This document shows positions 18,117 through 27,070 of a stretch of DNA of 64,000 nucleotides, one piece after another. The notes beneath the pieces were generated by a model, which was given only the letters and a program-made list of their open reading frames with translations, searched no databases and was not told the DNA's origin. The DNA lies in the NCBI RefSeq assembly GCF_900105175.1, contig NZ_LT629771.1, positions 2,170,001 through 2,234,000 of the forward strand, read 5' to 3'. This stretch comes from Jiangella sp. DSM 45060. Lineage in GTDB: Bacteria; Actinomycetota; Actinomycetes; Jiangellales; Jiangellaceae. The position numbers and the translations under genes were made by a program. The first letter of the stretch is position 1. Each line of letters opens with the position of its first letter.

Positions 18117-18929
18117 TCACGCCGCCGCGGGTCCGGCATGCCGCCAGGCCTCCGCCGGGATCCGGTCGAGCACGTCCGACAGCGCGCCGAGCCCCTCCAG
18201 CAGCCGGTCCGGAGTGAGCCGGCCGGCCCGGTAGCCGACCATCGTGTCGCCGGCGAACCGCCACTCCCAGGCGGGGCCGGCCTCGAGCCGCTCGACGACC
18301 AGCGGCTGCAGGACGGTGGCCGCGAACAGCTGGTCCGCGCAGGCCACGTGGAAGCGGCGCCCGGGCCCGCCGGGGACGTCCGCGCCGGGCCGGTCGAACA
18401 GGCGGGTGGCTGTGCTGGTGACGGCATTCCTCCTGGTCACGGCAAGCTCGGGGACGGCGGACGGCAGCGGGATGGTGACGACGGCGCGCCGGTGCGGGAT
18501 CGCGGTCTTCGCGGTGGGCGACGGGGTGATCTCGTAGAGGTACTCGAACGCGACGAAGTCACGGCCGCGGTGTGTGCCGCTGACGACCGGACGCGCGACG
18601 CCGCCGCCCGGGTGGAACGGCGGGCCCGGCCAGCGCCGGGTGAGGTCGACCTCCGGCCGCGCGCCGACGCCAGAGCCGTCAGAGCCGTCCGAGCCGCCGA
18701 AGCCGTCCGCGCCGTCCGAGCCCGAGCCCGAGCCCGAGCTGTCCGAGCCGGCCACGCCGTCTGAGGCGCCAACGGGCCTCGAGCCGCCCACACTGAACCG
18801 CCAGCCGCGGGACCGGCCGAACTCGCGCAGGTCGGCCAGCCGGCGCTGGGCGGTGAACCGTTCGTGGCGCAGCCCTACGACCACCGCGCCGGCCAGCGCG
18901 GCGAACAGCAGGACGACGGCCGGTTCCAT
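18117..18929 (-). CDS. Hypothetical membrane-anchored protein
   Basis: About 270 residues from the ATG at 18929 (MEPAVVLLFAALAGAVVVGL), which follows TAGGTG; a GTG at 18938 is an alternative. One N-terminal helix is followed by an Arg-rich stretch, a low-complexity Ser/Gly/Asp linker near residues 58-88, and a globular domain. The domain contains GRDFVAFEYLYEI, RRAVVTIPLPSAVPELAVTR and a C-terminal part that looks like the DUF3137-like or TPM-free proteins often next to DUF6458 genes; I cannot name the family. It lies divergently upstream of sufR. Confidence 0.7.
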   Translation of the reverse strand: MEPAVVLLFAALAGAVVVGLRHERFTAQRRLADLREFGRSRGWRFSVGGSRPVGASDGVAGSDSSGSGSGSDGADGFGGSDGSDGSGVGARPEVDLTRRWPGPPFHPGGGVARPVVSGTHRGRDFVAFEYLYEITPSPTAKTAIPHRRAVVTIPLPSAVPELAVTRRNAVTSTATRLFDRPGADVPGGPGRRFHVACADQLFAATVLQPLVVERLEAGPAWEWRFAGDTMVGYRAGRLTPDRLLEGLGALSDVLDRIPAEAWRHAGPAAA

Positions 18930-18985
18930 GGTCGGCACCTACCCGCACGCGCCGACGATCATGTCCCCGCGCCCGGCCCTCGTAC

Positions 18986-19057
18986 CAAGGTAAGGCTGAC
19001 CTGCGTGATGCATCGCACGATGAGGAGGTTGAGACGGCGCAGGAAAAAGAGCACGAT
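18986..19057 (+). promoter_or_regulatory. DtxR/IdeR-like iron box and sufR promoter
   Basis: AGGTAAGGCTGACCT at 18988-19002 matches the core of the DtxR/IdeR iron box (TTAGGTTAGSCTAACCTAA, 13 of 19 positions over 18986-19004). Downstream lie the palindrome GATGCATC (19007-19014) and a plausible promoter, TTGAGA (19029-19034) with a 17-base spacer and CACGAT (19052-19057). The -10 ends seven bases before the sufR GTG, suggesting a leaderless transcript. The iron box would be upstream of the -35, compatible with either activation or a different promoter. Confidence 0.6.
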
Positions 19058-19063
19058 GGTGTT

Positions 19064-19798
19064 GTGAAAAACGTGCGCGACGCCACCAGGGCACCGGGCG
19101 ACGAGCCCGGCGTCCAGGAGGCGCATGCGCGCACCCGCGAGCGGGTCGCCCGCTCCATCCTCGAGAACGGCCCGTCGACGGCGGCCGCCCTGGGCGAGCG
19201 CCTGGGGCTGACCCCGGCGGCAGTCCGGCGCCACCTCGACACCCTGCTGGGCGACGGCGTCATCGAGTCCCGCGAAGAGCGAGTCTACGGCCACCGTGGC
19301 CGCGGCCGCCCGGCGAAGGTGTTCGTGCTGACGCCGGCCGGCCGCGACGCGTTCGAGCAGGCCTATGACGATCTCGCGGTCGGCGCGCTGAAGTTCCTCG
19401 CCGAGACCGGCGGAGAGCACCTGGTCGCCGAGTTCGCGCGTCGCCGGATCGCCGACCTCGAGGAGCGGTACCGCCCTATCATCGAGTCGGTACCTCCCGA
19501 GCAGCGCGCGGCCGCGCTCGCCGACGCCCTCAGCGCCGACGGGTACGCCGCGTCGGCCCAGGCGTCGCCGGTCACCGGCGAGCAGCTGTGCCAGCACCAC
19601 TGCCCGGTGGCGCACGTCGCCGAGCAGTTCCCGCAGTTGTGCGAGGCCGAAACCGAGGCGTTCGCCCGGCTGCTCGACACCCACGTCCAGCGCATCGCCA
19701 CCATCGCGCACGGTGAAGGTGTCTGCACCACGCACATCCCCCGGGGCGGCAGCGCCACGGAAACCGCAGGAAAGACGGAGAGGATCTCCCAGATATGA
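19064..19798 (+). CDS. sufR: SUF operon transcriptional regulator SufR
   Basis: An iron-sulfur-binding repressor of the suf operon. The 244-residue protein has an N-terminal winged HTH ([39 protein letters not shown]) and a C-terminal cluster-binding region. Cysteines are visible at about residues 176, 180, 193 and 221 ([22 protein letters not shown]), the pattern expected for SufR. The GTG at 19064 lacks a ribosome-binding site but lies where a leaderless transcript would begin. Its stop overlaps the sufB start (ATGA), so regulator and biosynthetic genes are co-transcribed and probably autoregulated. Confidence 0.92.
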   Translation: MKNVRDATRAPGDEPGVQEAHARTRERVARSILENGPSTAAALGERLGLTPAAVRRHLDTLLGDGVIESREERVYGHRGRGRPAKVFVLTPAGRDAFEQAYDDLAVGALKFLAETGGEHLVAEFARRRIADLEERYRPIIESVPPEQRAAALADALSADGYAASAQASPVTGEQLCQHHCPVAHVAEQFPQLCEAETEAFARLLDTHVQRIATIAHGEGVCTTHIPRGGSATETAGKTERISQI

Positions 19799-21207
19799 CC
19801 ACCACCGCTCACCCCGAGCTCGAGGGCCTGGGTCGTTACGAGTACGGCTGGGCCGACAGCGACACCGCCGGCGCGGCCGCGCAGCGCGGGCTGAACGAGG
19901 ACGTGGTCCGTGGGATCTCCGCCCTCAAGAACGAGCCCGAGTGGATGCTCGAGACCCGCCTCAAGGCGCTGCGGCTGTTCGACAAGAAGCCGATGCCGAC
20001 GTGGGGCGCCGACCTCTCGACCATCGACTTCGACAACATCAAGTACTTCGTCCGGTCGACGGAGAAGCAGGCGGCCTCGTGGGAGGACCTCCCCGAGGAC
20101 ATCAAGAACACCTACGACAAGCTCGGCATCCCCGAGGCCGAGAAGCAGCGCCTCGTCGCCGGCGTCGCGGCGCAGTACGAGTCCGAGGTCGTCTACCACA
20201 AGATCCGTGAGGACCTCGAGGAGCAGGGCGTCATCTTCCTCGACACCGACACCGGCCTGCGGGAGCACCCCGAGCTGTTCAAGGAGTACTTCGCCTCGGT
20301 CATCCCGGCCGGCGACAACAAGTTCTCCGCGCTGAACACCGCGGTCTGGTCCGGCGGCTCGTTCATCTACGTGCCGAAGGGCGTGCACGTCGAGATCCCG
20401 CTGCAGGCCTACTTCCGCATCAACACCGAGAACATGGGCCAGTTCGAGCGGACGCTGATCATCGCCGACGAGGACTCCTACGTCCACTACGTCGAGGGCT
20501 GCACGGCACCCATCTACACGTCCGACTCCCTGCACAGCGCGGTCGTCGAGATCGTGGTGAAGAAGGGCGCCCGGGTCCGGTACACGACCATCCAGAACTG
20601 GTCGAACAACGTGTACAACCTGGTGACGAAGCGCGCCACGGCCGCCGAGGGCGCCACCATGGAGTGGATCGACGGCAACATCGGCTCGAAGATCACCATG
20701 AAGTACCCGGCCATCTACCTCATGGGCGAGCACGCCAAGGGCGAGACGCTGTCGCTGGCGTTCGCCGGCGAGGGCCAGCACCAGGACTCCGGTTCCAAGA
20801 TGGTGCACATGGCGCCGAACACGTCCAGCTCCATCGTGTCGAAGTCGGTCGCCCGCGGCGGCGGCCGCACGTCGTACCGCGGCCTGGTGCAGGTCATGCC
20901 GCGCGCCACCACCAGCGCCAGCACGGTGCGCTGCGACGCGCTGCTGGTCGACACCATCTCGCGGTCCGACACCTACCCGTACGTCGACATCCGCAACGAC
21001 GACGTCTCCATGGGCCACGAGGCCACCGTCTCCAAGGTCAGCGAGGACCAGCTCTTCTACCTGATGAGCCGCGGCCTCACCGAGGAAGAGGCCATGGCCA
21101 TGATCGTGCGCGGCTTCATCGAGCCCATCGCGCGCGAGTTGCCCATGGAGTACGCGCTGGAGCTGAACCGGCTGATCGAGCTGCAGATGGAGGGCGCGGT
21201 CGGCTGA
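19795..21207 (+). CDS. sufB: Fe-S cluster scaffold subunit SufB
   Basis: Subunit of the SufBC2D scaffold on which Fe-S clusters are assembled. The 470-residue length is typical. Conserved segments include [60 protein letters not shown] with a conserved Cys, and the beta-helix core ending [20 protein letters not shown], where the conserved Glu participates in assembly. It is free of an intein, unlike some mycobacterial SufB. The start overlaps the sufR stop. Confidence 0.97.
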   Translation: MTTTAHPELEGLGRYEYGWADSDTAGAAAQRGLNEDVVRGISALKNEPEWMLETRLKALRLFDKKPMPTWGADLSTIDFDNIKYFVRSTEKQAASWEDLPEDIKNTYDKLGIPEAEKQRLVAGVAAQYESEVVYHKIREDLEEQGVIFLDTDTGLREHPELFKEYFASVIPAGDNKFSALNTAVWSGGSFIYVPKGVHVEIPLQAYFRINTENMGQFERTLIIADEDSYVHYVEGCTAPIYTSDSLHSAVVEIVVKKGARVRYTTIQNWSNNVYNLVTKRATAAEGATMEWIDGNIGSKITMKYPAIYLMGEHAKGETLSLAFAGEGQHQDSGSKMVHMAPNTSSSIVSKSVARGGGRTSYRGLVQVMPRATTSASTVRCDALLVDTISRSDTYPYVDIRNDDVSMGHEATVSKVSEDQLFYLMSRGLTEEEAMAMIVRGFIEPIARELPMEYALELNRLIELQMEGAVG

Positions 21208-21254
21208 CGCCGCCGCCCGAAGCCAGCAGCCCGAGACCCCACGAGAGAGAGCAG

Positions 21255-22472
21255 ATGACCACCGACACGGCTCAGCAGGCCCAGCACGGCCTCACCGAGC
21301 ACTCGCACGGCGCCGGCGCGCCCGACCACGGCGGCAGCGCCTTCGACACCGTCGCCTCGTTCGACGTCGCCGACCACGTCGTGCCGCGCGGGCGCGAAGA
21401 GGAGTGGCGCTTCACGCCCATGGCGCGGCTGCGCGGCCTGCACGACGACGCCCCGCTCGACGGCCACGACTACGAGGTCAGCGTCGACGCCGCCGCGCCG
21501 GTGGTCGTCGAGACGGTCGAGTCCACCGACCCGCGACGGGGCTCGTCCGGCTACGTGCCGAACGACCGCCCCAGCGCCCGGGCGTGGGCCGAGGCCGACA
21601 AGGTGCTGGCCATCACCATCCCGGCCGACGCGGTCGTCGAGCAGCCGACCATCGTCCGGCTGCGCGGCCTGAGCGCCGAGAAGGCCGCCGCCGGCCACGT
21701 CGTCATCACGGCCGAGCGGTTCAGCCAGTCCGTCGTCGTCCTCGAGCACGAAGGCTCGGCGGCGTTCGCCGACAACGTCGAGATCGTCACCCACGACGGC
21801 GCCCGGCTCACCCTGGTGAGCCTGCAGGACTGGGCCGACGACGCCATCCACCTGTCGCACCACCACGTCAGCGTGGGCCGCGACTCCGTCGTCAAGCACG
21901 TCGTGGTGAGCTTCGGCGGCGATCTCGTGCGCACGTCGGTCACGCTCGACTACGCTGCGCCCGGCGGCGACGCCGAGCTGCTCGGCCTGTACTTCGCCGA
22001 CGCCGGCCAGCACCTCGAGAAGCGCCTGTTCGTCGACCACAACCAGCCCAACTGCCGCAGCAACGTGCTCTACAAGGGCGCGCTTCAGGGCGCGAAGGCG
22101 CACGCGGTGTGGATCGGCAACGTGCTCATCCGGCCGGCCGCCGAGGGCATCAGCACCTACGAGCTCAACCGCAACCTGGTGCTCACCGACGGCGCCCGCG
22201 CCGACTCCGTCCCGAACCTCGAGATCGAGACCGGCGAGATCGAGGGCGCCGGGCACGCCAGCGCCACCGGCCGGTTCGACGACGAGCAGCTGTTCTACCT
22301 GATGGCGCGGGGCATCTCCGCCGACGAGGCGCGCCGGCTGGTCGTGCGCGGCTTCTTCACCGAGCTGATCAACAAGATCGGCGTCCCGGAGATCGCCGAG
22401 CGGCTGACCGCCACCGTCGAGCGCGAGCTGGCACTGGGCGAGGGCCTGCCGGCCGCGTCGACCACGCACTGA
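21255..22472 (+). CDS. sufD: Fe-S cluster assembly protein SufD
   Basis: Partner of SufB in the SufBC2D complex, 405 residues. The start ATG at 21255 follows GAGAGAG. An N-terminal variable region rich in His/Ala (MTTDTAQQAQHGLTEHSHGA) leads into RGREEEWRFTPMARLRGL. The beta-helix core has the strongly conserved YFADAGQHLEKRLFVDHNQ and the C-terminal GHASATGRFDDEQLFYLMAR, with the conserved His. It lies 47 bases after sufB and 29 bases before sufC. Confidence 0.95.
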   Translation: MTTDTAQQAQHGLTEHSHGAGAPDHGGSAFDTVASFDVADHVVPRGREEEWRFTPMARLRGLHDDAPLDGHDYEVSVDAAAPVVVETVESTDPRRGSSGYVPNDRPSARAWAEADKVLAITIPADAVVEQPTIVRLRGLSAEKAAAGHVVITAERFSQSVVVLEHEGSAAFADNVEIVTHDGARLTLVSLQDWADDAIHLSHHHVSVGRDSVVKHVVVSFGGDLVRTSVTLDYAAPGGDAELLGLYFADAGQHLEKRLFVDHNQPNCRSNVLYKGALQGAKAHAVWIGNVLIRPAAEGISTYELNRNLVLTDGARADSVPNLEIETGEIEGAGHASATGRFDDEQLFYLMARGISADEARRLVVRGFFTELINKIGVPEIAERLTATVERELALGEGLPAASTTH

Positions 22473-22501
22473 CCACCGAGAACACCCGAGAGGCATCGAG
22501 A

Positions 22502-23260
22502 ATGAGCACCCTGGAGATCCGCGACCTGCACGTCTCCGTCGAGACCGAGGCCGGCCCCAAGGAGATCCTCCGCGGCGTCGACCTCACCGTCCGGAGCGGT
22601 CAGACGCACGCCATCATGGGCCCGAACGGGTCCGGCAAGTCCACTCTGGCCTACTCGCTGGCCGGGCACCCGAAGTACACCGTCACCAGCGGCGAGGTGC
22701 TGCTCGACGGCGAGGACGTGCTGGCCATGACGGTCGACGAGCGGGCCCGCGCCGGCCTGTTCCTCGCCATGCAGTACCCGGTCGAGGTGCCGGGCGTGTC
22801 GGTGTCGAACTTCCTGCGCACCGCCAAGACCGCCGTAGACGGCGAGGCGCCGAAGCTGCGCACCTGGGTGAAGGACGTCAAGCAGGCCATGGACCAGCTG
22901 GCCATCGCCGACGACTTCGCCGAGCGCGACCTCAACACCGGCTTCTCCGGCGGTGAGAAGAAGCGACACGAGATCCTGCAGCTGGAGCTGCTGAACCCGA
23001 AGTTCGCGGTGCTCGACGAGACCGACTCCGGCCTCGACATCGACGCGCTGCGGGTGGTGTCCGACGGCGTCAACCGCTTCTCCGCGGGCGGCGACAAGGG
23101 CGTGCTGCTGATCACGCACTACACGCGCATCCTGCGCTACATCAAGCCCGACTTCGTGCACGTCTTCGTCAACGGCCGGGTGGCCGAGGAGGGCGGCCCG
23201 GAACTGGCGGAGAAGCTGGAGGAGAAGGGCTACGTCGACTACGTCGGCACCCCCGCCTGA
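22502..23260 (+). CDS. sufC: Fe-S cluster assembly ATPase SufC
   Basis: ABC-type ATPase that drives conformational change in SufBC2D. The 252-residue protein has Walker A GPNGSGKSTL (about residue 40), the SufC-specific segment LFLAMQYPVEVPGVSVSNFL, signature FSGGEKKRHEILQ and Walker B FAVLDETDSGLDIDAL. The D-loop and H-loop LLITHYTRILRYI are intact. The ATG at 22502 lies shortly after a GAGAGGCATCGAG stretch. Confidence 0.97.
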   Translation: MSTLEIRDLHVSVETEAGPKEILRGVDLTVRSGQTHAIMGPNGSGKSTLAYSLAGHPKYTVTSGEVLLDGEDVLAMTVDERARAGLFLAMQYPVEVPGVSVSNFLRTAKTAVDGEAPKLRTWVKDVKQAMDQLAIADDFAERDLNTGFSGGEKKRHEILQLELLNPKFAVLDETDSGLDIDALRVVSDGVNRFSAGGDKGVLLITHYTRILRYIKPDFVHVFVNGRVAEEGGPELAEKLEEKGYVDYVGTPA

Positions 23261-23289
23261 TCCGCCGCACCAGACCAAGAGGAGCCATC

Positions 23290-24555
23290 GTGAGCGCACC
23301 GCACAGCCCGCTGGACGTGGATCGGGTCCGCAAGGACTTCCCGATCCTCGAACGGCGGCTCGCCGGTGACCACCCGCTGGTCTACCTCGACTCCGCGAAC
23401 ACCTCGCAGAAGCCGGCCGCTGTCGTCGAGACCCTCGCCGAGCACTACACGCGCCACAACGCCAACGTGGCGCGCGCCGTGCACCAGCTCGGCGAGGAGT
23501 CGACGGCGGCCTACGAGAGCGCCCGCGACAAGCTCGCCGCGCTCATCAAGGCGCCCAGCCGCGACGAGGTCATCTTCACCAAGAACGCCTCCGAGGCGCT
23601 CAACCTGGTCGCGCACACGCTGGCCAGCGGCCTGGCCGACGACCCGCGGTACCGCCTGGGGCCCGGCGACGAGATCGTCGTCACCGAGATGGAGCACCAC
23701 TCCAACATCGTCCCGTGGCAGCTGGCGGCGAAGCGGACGGGCGCGGCGTTCCGCTGGTTCGGGCTCACCGACGACGGCCGGCTGGACCTCTCGACCATCG
23801 GCGAGCTGATCAACGAGCGGACGAAGATCGTCTCGCTGGTGCACCAGTCGAACAGCCTCGGCACCGTCAACGACGTCGCGACGGTGGTCGCGCGGGCCCG
23901 CGAGGTGGGCGCGCTCGTCCTGCTCGACGGCTCGCAGTCGGTGCCGCACCAGCCCATCGACGTCACCGAGCTGGGCGTCGACCTCCTCGCGTTCACCGGC
24001 CACAAGATGGTCGGCCCCACGGGCATCGGCGTGCTGTGGGGCCGCCGCGAGGTGCTCGACGGGCTGCCCCCGTTCCTAGGCGGCGGCGAGATGATCGAGA
24101 CCGTCGCGATGACGGGCTCGACGTTCGCGCCCATCCCGCACAAGTTCGAGGCCGGCACGCCGCCCATCGCGCAGGCCATCGGCCTCGGCGCGGCGGTCGA
24201 CTACCTCACCGGTATCGGCCTCGACCGCATCCACGCGCACGAGCAGGCGCTGACGGCGTACGCGCTCGACAAGCTCAACGCCATCGACGGCGTCCGGATC
24301 ATCGGGCCGAACTCGACGGAGTCCCGCGGCGGCACCGTCTCGTTCGTCCTCGACGGCGTCCACCCGCACGACGTCGGCCAGCTGCTCGACGAGCGGGGCG
24401 TCGCCGTCCGCGTCGGGCACCACTGCGCCCGTCCGGTCTGCGTCCGCTACGGAATACCCGCGACCACCCGAGCGTCGTTCTACCTGTACACGACGTTCGA
24501 CGAGATCGACGCGCTCGCCGACGGTCTCGACCAGGTGAAGAGGTTCTTCGGGTGA
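23290..24555 (+). CDS. sufS: Cysteine desulfurase SufS
   Basis: PLP enzyme releasing sulfur from cysteine for cluster assembly, 421 residues. The PLP lysine lies in FTGHKMVGPTGIGVLWG at about residue 239, and the catalytic cysteine in RVGHHCARPVCVRYG at about residue 379. Both mark a group II (SufS) desulfurase with a short active-site loop. The GTG at 23290 follows AAGAGGAG. The stop overlaps the start of the sulfur-acceptor gene sufU (GTGA). Confidence 0.96.
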   Translation: MSAPHSPLDVDRVRKDFPILERRLAGDHPLVYLDSANTSQKPAAVVETLAEHYTRHNANVARAVHQLGEESTAAYESARDKLAALIKAPSRDEVIFTKNASEALNLVAHTLASGLADDPRYRLGPGDEIVVTEMEHHSNIVPWQLAAKRTGAAFRWFGLTDDGRLDLSTIGELINERTKIVSLVHQSNSLGTVNDVATVVARAREVGALVLLDGSQSVPHQPIDVTELGVDLLAFTGHKMVGPTGIGVLWGRREVLDGLPPFLGGGEMIETVAMTGSTFAPIPHKFEAGTPPIAQAIGLGAAVDYLTGIGLDRIHAHEQALTAYALDKLNAIDGVRIIGPNSTESRGGTVSFVLDGVHPHDVGQLLDERGVAVRVGHHCARPVCVRYGIPATTRASFYLYTTFDEIDALADGLDQVKRFFG

Positions 24556-25010
24556 GTGACAGCCTGTACCAGGAGATCATCCTGGACCACTACAAGCACC
24601 CGCACGGGCGCGGCCTGCGCGAGCCGTTCGGCGGCGAGGCGCACCATGTCAACCCCACATGCGGCGACGAGATCACCATCCGGGTCGCGCTCGACGGCTC
24701 GACCATCGCCGACGTCTCGTACGACGGCCAGGGCTGCTCGATCAGCCAGGCGTCGGCGAGCGTCCTGCACGAGCTGCTCACCGGCTCGACGGTCGAGGAC
24801 GCCTTCGCCGTGGAGAAGACGTTCACCGAGCTCATGCAGGGCCGCGGCCAGGTCGAGCCCGACGAGGACGTGCTCGGCGACGGCATCGCCTTCGCCGGCG
24901 TCGCCAAGTACCCCGCCCGGGTCAAGTGCGCGCTGCTGAGCTGGATGGCGTTCAAGGACGCGACCGCCCGCGCGCTCTCCGCCGGGCCTACCGAGGAGGA
25001 GACCCGATGA
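24552..25010 (+). CDS. sufU: Sulfur acceptor/transfer protein SufU
   Basis: Zinc-containing IscU-like protein that accepts persulfide sulfur from SufS. The 152 residues include the three metal-ligand cysteines at about 37 (NPTCGDE), 62 (GQGCSISQAS) and 126 (RVKCALLSW), plus the Asp at NPTCGD, and an insertion typical of SufU rather than IscU. The GTG at 24552 overlaps sufS, and its stop overlaps sufT (ATGA). Confidence 0.95.
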   Translation: MSDSLYQEIILDHYKHPHGRGLREPFGGEAHHVNPTCGDEITIRVALDGSTIADVSYDGQGCSISQASASVLHELLTGSTVEDAFAVEKTFTELMQGRGQVEPDEDVLGDGIAFAGVAKYPARVKCALLSWMAFKDATARALSAGPTEEETR

Positions 25011-25324
25011 CCACCACCGTCGACCTCGAGGACCTCAAGGAGGCCCTCCGCGACGTCGTCGACCCCGAGCTGGGCATCAACGTCGTCGACCTCGGCCTGA
25101 TCTACGGCGTCAGTGTCGACGAGCAGAACGTCGCCACCGTCGACATGACGCTCACCAGCGCCGCGTGCCCGCTCACCGACCTCATCGAGGAGCAGGCGAC
25201 GGCCGCCACCGACGGCCTGGTCGCCGAGCTGCGCATCAACTGGGTGTGGATGCCGCCGTGGGGCCCCGACAAGATCACCGACGAGGGGCGAGAGCAGCTG
25301 CGCGCGCTCGGTTTCAACGTATGA
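25007..25324 (+). CDS. sufT: SUF-associated MIP18/DUF59 protein (SufT-like)
   Basis: A 105-residue DUF59/MIP18 protein. The core LRDVVDPELGINVVDLGLIY and the Cys-containing MTLTSAACPLTD are diagnostic. SufT proteins assist Fe-S cluster maturation or delivery and commonly close actinobacterial suf operons. The start ATG follows GAGGAGGAG and overlaps sufU; the stop overlaps the HAD hydrolase start by four bases. Confidence 0.93.
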   Translation: MTTTVDLEDLKEALRDVVDPELGINVVDLGLIYGVSVDEQNVATVDMTLTSAACPLTDLIEEQATAATDGLVAELRINWVWMPPWGPDKITDEGREQLRALGFNV

Positions 25325-25956
25325 GCGCGCCGTCGACGGTCGTCTTCGACCTCGGGGGAGTGCTGGTCGACTGGGACCCCCGCTACCTGTACCGCACGCT
25401 GCTGCCGTCCGAGGCCGAGATGGAGCGGTTCCTCACCGAGGTCACGACGCCTGAGTGGAACACCGCGCAGGACGCCGGCCGCTCGTGGGCCGACGCGGTG
25501 GCGGAGCTGTCCGAGCGGCACCCCGAGCACGCGGAGCTGATCGCGGCCTACGACACCCGCTGGATCGAGACCCTCGGCGGGCCCATCGACGGCACCGTCG
25601 AGCTGCTGAGCGAGCTGCGCGACGGCGGCGAGGTCGGGCTGTACGCCCTGACCAACTGGTCGGCGGAGAAGTTCCCGCACGCCGTCGAGCGGTTCGAGTG
25701 GCTGTCGTGGTTCGAGGGCATCGTGGTGTCCGGCACGGAGCGGCTGGTCAAGCCCGACCCGCGGCTGTTCCAGGTGCTGCTCGACCGCTACGGCCTCGAC
25801 GCGTCGTCGACGGTGTACATCGACGACAACCCGCCCAACGTCGATGCCGCCGCGGCGCTCGGCATGACCAGCCTGCACTTCACCGGCCCGGACCGGCTGC
25901 GCGACGAGCTGTCGCAGCTGGGCCTGGTCGCGTCCGATCGCTCGTCCGAGGAGTAA
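25321..25956 (+). CDS. HAD-superfamily hydrolase
   Basis: A 211-residue haloacid-dehalogenase-like phosphatase. Motif I is VFDLGGVLVDWD (nucleophile and acid/base aspartates in slightly altered spacing), motif II LTNWSAEKF, motif III KPDPRLF and motif IV YIDDNPPNVDAA. The C1 cap is small and helical. It is translationally coupled to sufT (ATGA), which is unusual enough to suggest co-expression with the SUF operon rather than a demonstrated role in it. Substrate unknown. Confidence 0.88.
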   Translation: MSAPSTVVFDLGGVLVDWDPRYLYRTLLPSEAEMERFLTEVTTPEWNTAQDAGRSWADAVAELSERHPEHAELIAAYDTRWIETLGGPIDGTVELLSELRDGGEVGLYALTNWSAEKFPHAVERFEWLSWFEGIVVSGTERLVKPDPRLFQVLLDRYGLDASSTVYIDDNPPNVDAAAALGMTSLHFTGPDRLRDELSQLGLVASDRSSEE

Positions 25957-25959
25957 CCC

Positions 25960-26505
25960 ATGGCCGTCCGCCCGATCCGCCTGTTCGGCGACCCGGTCCT
26001 GCGCACCCAGGCCGAGCCGGTGGTCGACTTCGACCGCGAGATCCAGCAGCTGGTCACCGACCTCGTCGACACCATGCAGGCGGCGCCCGGTGCCGGCCTC
26101 GCCGCCCCGCAGATCGGCGTCTCCCTGCGCGTCTTCACCTACGACGTCGACGACGTCGTCGGCCACCTGATCAACCCGACGCTGGAGCTGTCCGAGGAAG
26201 AGCAGTTCGGGCCCGAGGGCTGCCTCTCTCTGCCCGGCCTCGAGTACGACTGCCGCCGCGCGCTGCGCGTCGTCGCGCACGGCTTCAACATGTACGGCGA
26301 CCCGGTCGCCATCGAGGGCTCGGAGCGGCTGGCCCGCGCCATCCAGCACGAGACCGACCACCTCGACGGCATCCTCTTCATCGACAAGCTCGACCGCGAG
26401 GCCCGCAAGGCCGCGATGAAGGTCATCCGCGAGGCCGACTGGGCCGGCGAGCAGGCCCCCGTCATCCGCGACTCGCCGCACGCCACCTTCGGCCGCGCCA
26501 TCTGA
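25960..26505 (+). CDS. def: Peptide deformylase
   Basis: Metalloenzyme removing the N-formyl group from nascent proteins. The 181-residue protein carries the three motifs: GAGLAAPQIG, EGCLSLPG (metal Cys at about residue 88) and QHETDHLDG (metal His 130 and 134, catalytic Glu 131). It belongs to the actinobacterial type I/III class with a longer C-terminal helix. It begins three bases after the HAD hydrolase stop, so it ends the SUF transcription unit or is driven from it. Confidence 0.95.
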   Translation: MAVRPIRLFGDPVLRTQAEPVVDFDREIQQLVTDLVDTMQAAPGAGLAAPQIGVSLRVFTYDVDDVVGHLINPTLELSEEEQFGPEGCLSLPGLEYDCRRALRVVAHGFNMYGDPVAIEGSERLARAIQHETDHLDGILFIDKLDREARKAAMKVIREADWAGEQAPVIRDSPHATFGRAI

Positions 26506-26514
26506 CGGCGCCGG

Positions 26515-26784
26515 TCAGGCGAAGAAGGCATCGGGAAGCCTCGCGACCGCTCGCGCCATGTGGTCGGCGGCGACCCGCTCGACGACGATCAGCCGGGCGA
26601 TCGACACCGGCCGCCCGGCCGCCAGGTCGTCCTCGATGTCCTGCCGCAGCCGCCCCGGGTCGTAGAACGTCACCCGGTGCGTGCCGCCGCCGGGCGCCGT
26701 CACGTCCGCTGCGAACCACCCCTTGGCCTCGACCTCCCACGCGTAGTCGCCGAAGTCGGCGGGCAGGTGCAGCTCGTACGTCAT
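26515..26784 (-). CDS. Small hypothetical protein
   Basis: An 89-residue protein, MTYELHLPADFGDYAWEVEA to LPDAFFA. It contains no membrane segment and no motif I recognise; the sequence is mixed beta then alpha, with VTFYDPGRLRQDIEDDLAAG in the middle. It converges with def and follows, on the same strand, the immunity-like gene 15 bases upstream. Coding is supported by normal codon use and conserved-looking hydrophobic pattern, not by homology. Confidence 0.6.
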   Translation of the reverse strand: MTYELHLPADFGDYAWEVEAKGWFAADVTAPGGGTHRVTFYDPGRLRQDIEDDLAAGRPVSIARLIVVERVAADHMARAVARLPDAFFA

Positions 26785-26799
26785 GGGTGGCGGCGCGGG

Positions 26800-27030
26800 T
26801 CAGAGGGCGATCGGGCGGTAGGCGAGCGCGCGGTCCACGACCTCGTCGGGTGTCGGCTCGTGATCGAACTCGCGGTCCGGCCAGAAGATGAGCCCCAGCG
26901 CACGCGGATGCGGAACCGCAGCCTCGAAGTCCTCGGCGTCGCGATCCGCCTCGGCCTCGGAGGTGTACTCGCCCGCCTGTAGCCGTGCGACCAGATCGAT
27001 CAGCCGTTGTCGCTCGCTGGGGGTCCTCAT
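26800..27030 (-). CDS. Colicin E-type immunity-like small protein
   Basis: A 76-residue acidic protein. Its layout resembles the colicin DNase/pyocin immunity family: an N-terminal helix pair (LIDLVARLQAGEYTSEAEAD) then AVPHPRALGLIFWPDREFD and TPDEVVDRALAYRPIAL. The HP-x4-LIFWP motif followed by a TPDEVVDRA helix parallels the HPDGTDLIYYP and SPEGIV region of E-colicin immunity proteins. No cognate toxin gene is next to it, so it is an orphan and may have another role. The assignment is by motif recall. Confidence 0.6.
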   Translation of the reverse strand: MRTPSERQRLIDLVARLQAGEYTSEAEADRDAEDFEAAVPHPRALGLIFWPDREFDHEPTPDEVVDRALAYRPIAL

Positions 27031-27070
27031 GCCGGCACGATATCCGGCCGCCCGACGCCGACCATGATGC

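Noticed and set aside
19363..21018. 551-residue minus-strand frame over sufR and sufB
   Set aside because: Antisense shadow of sufB; low-complexity composition.
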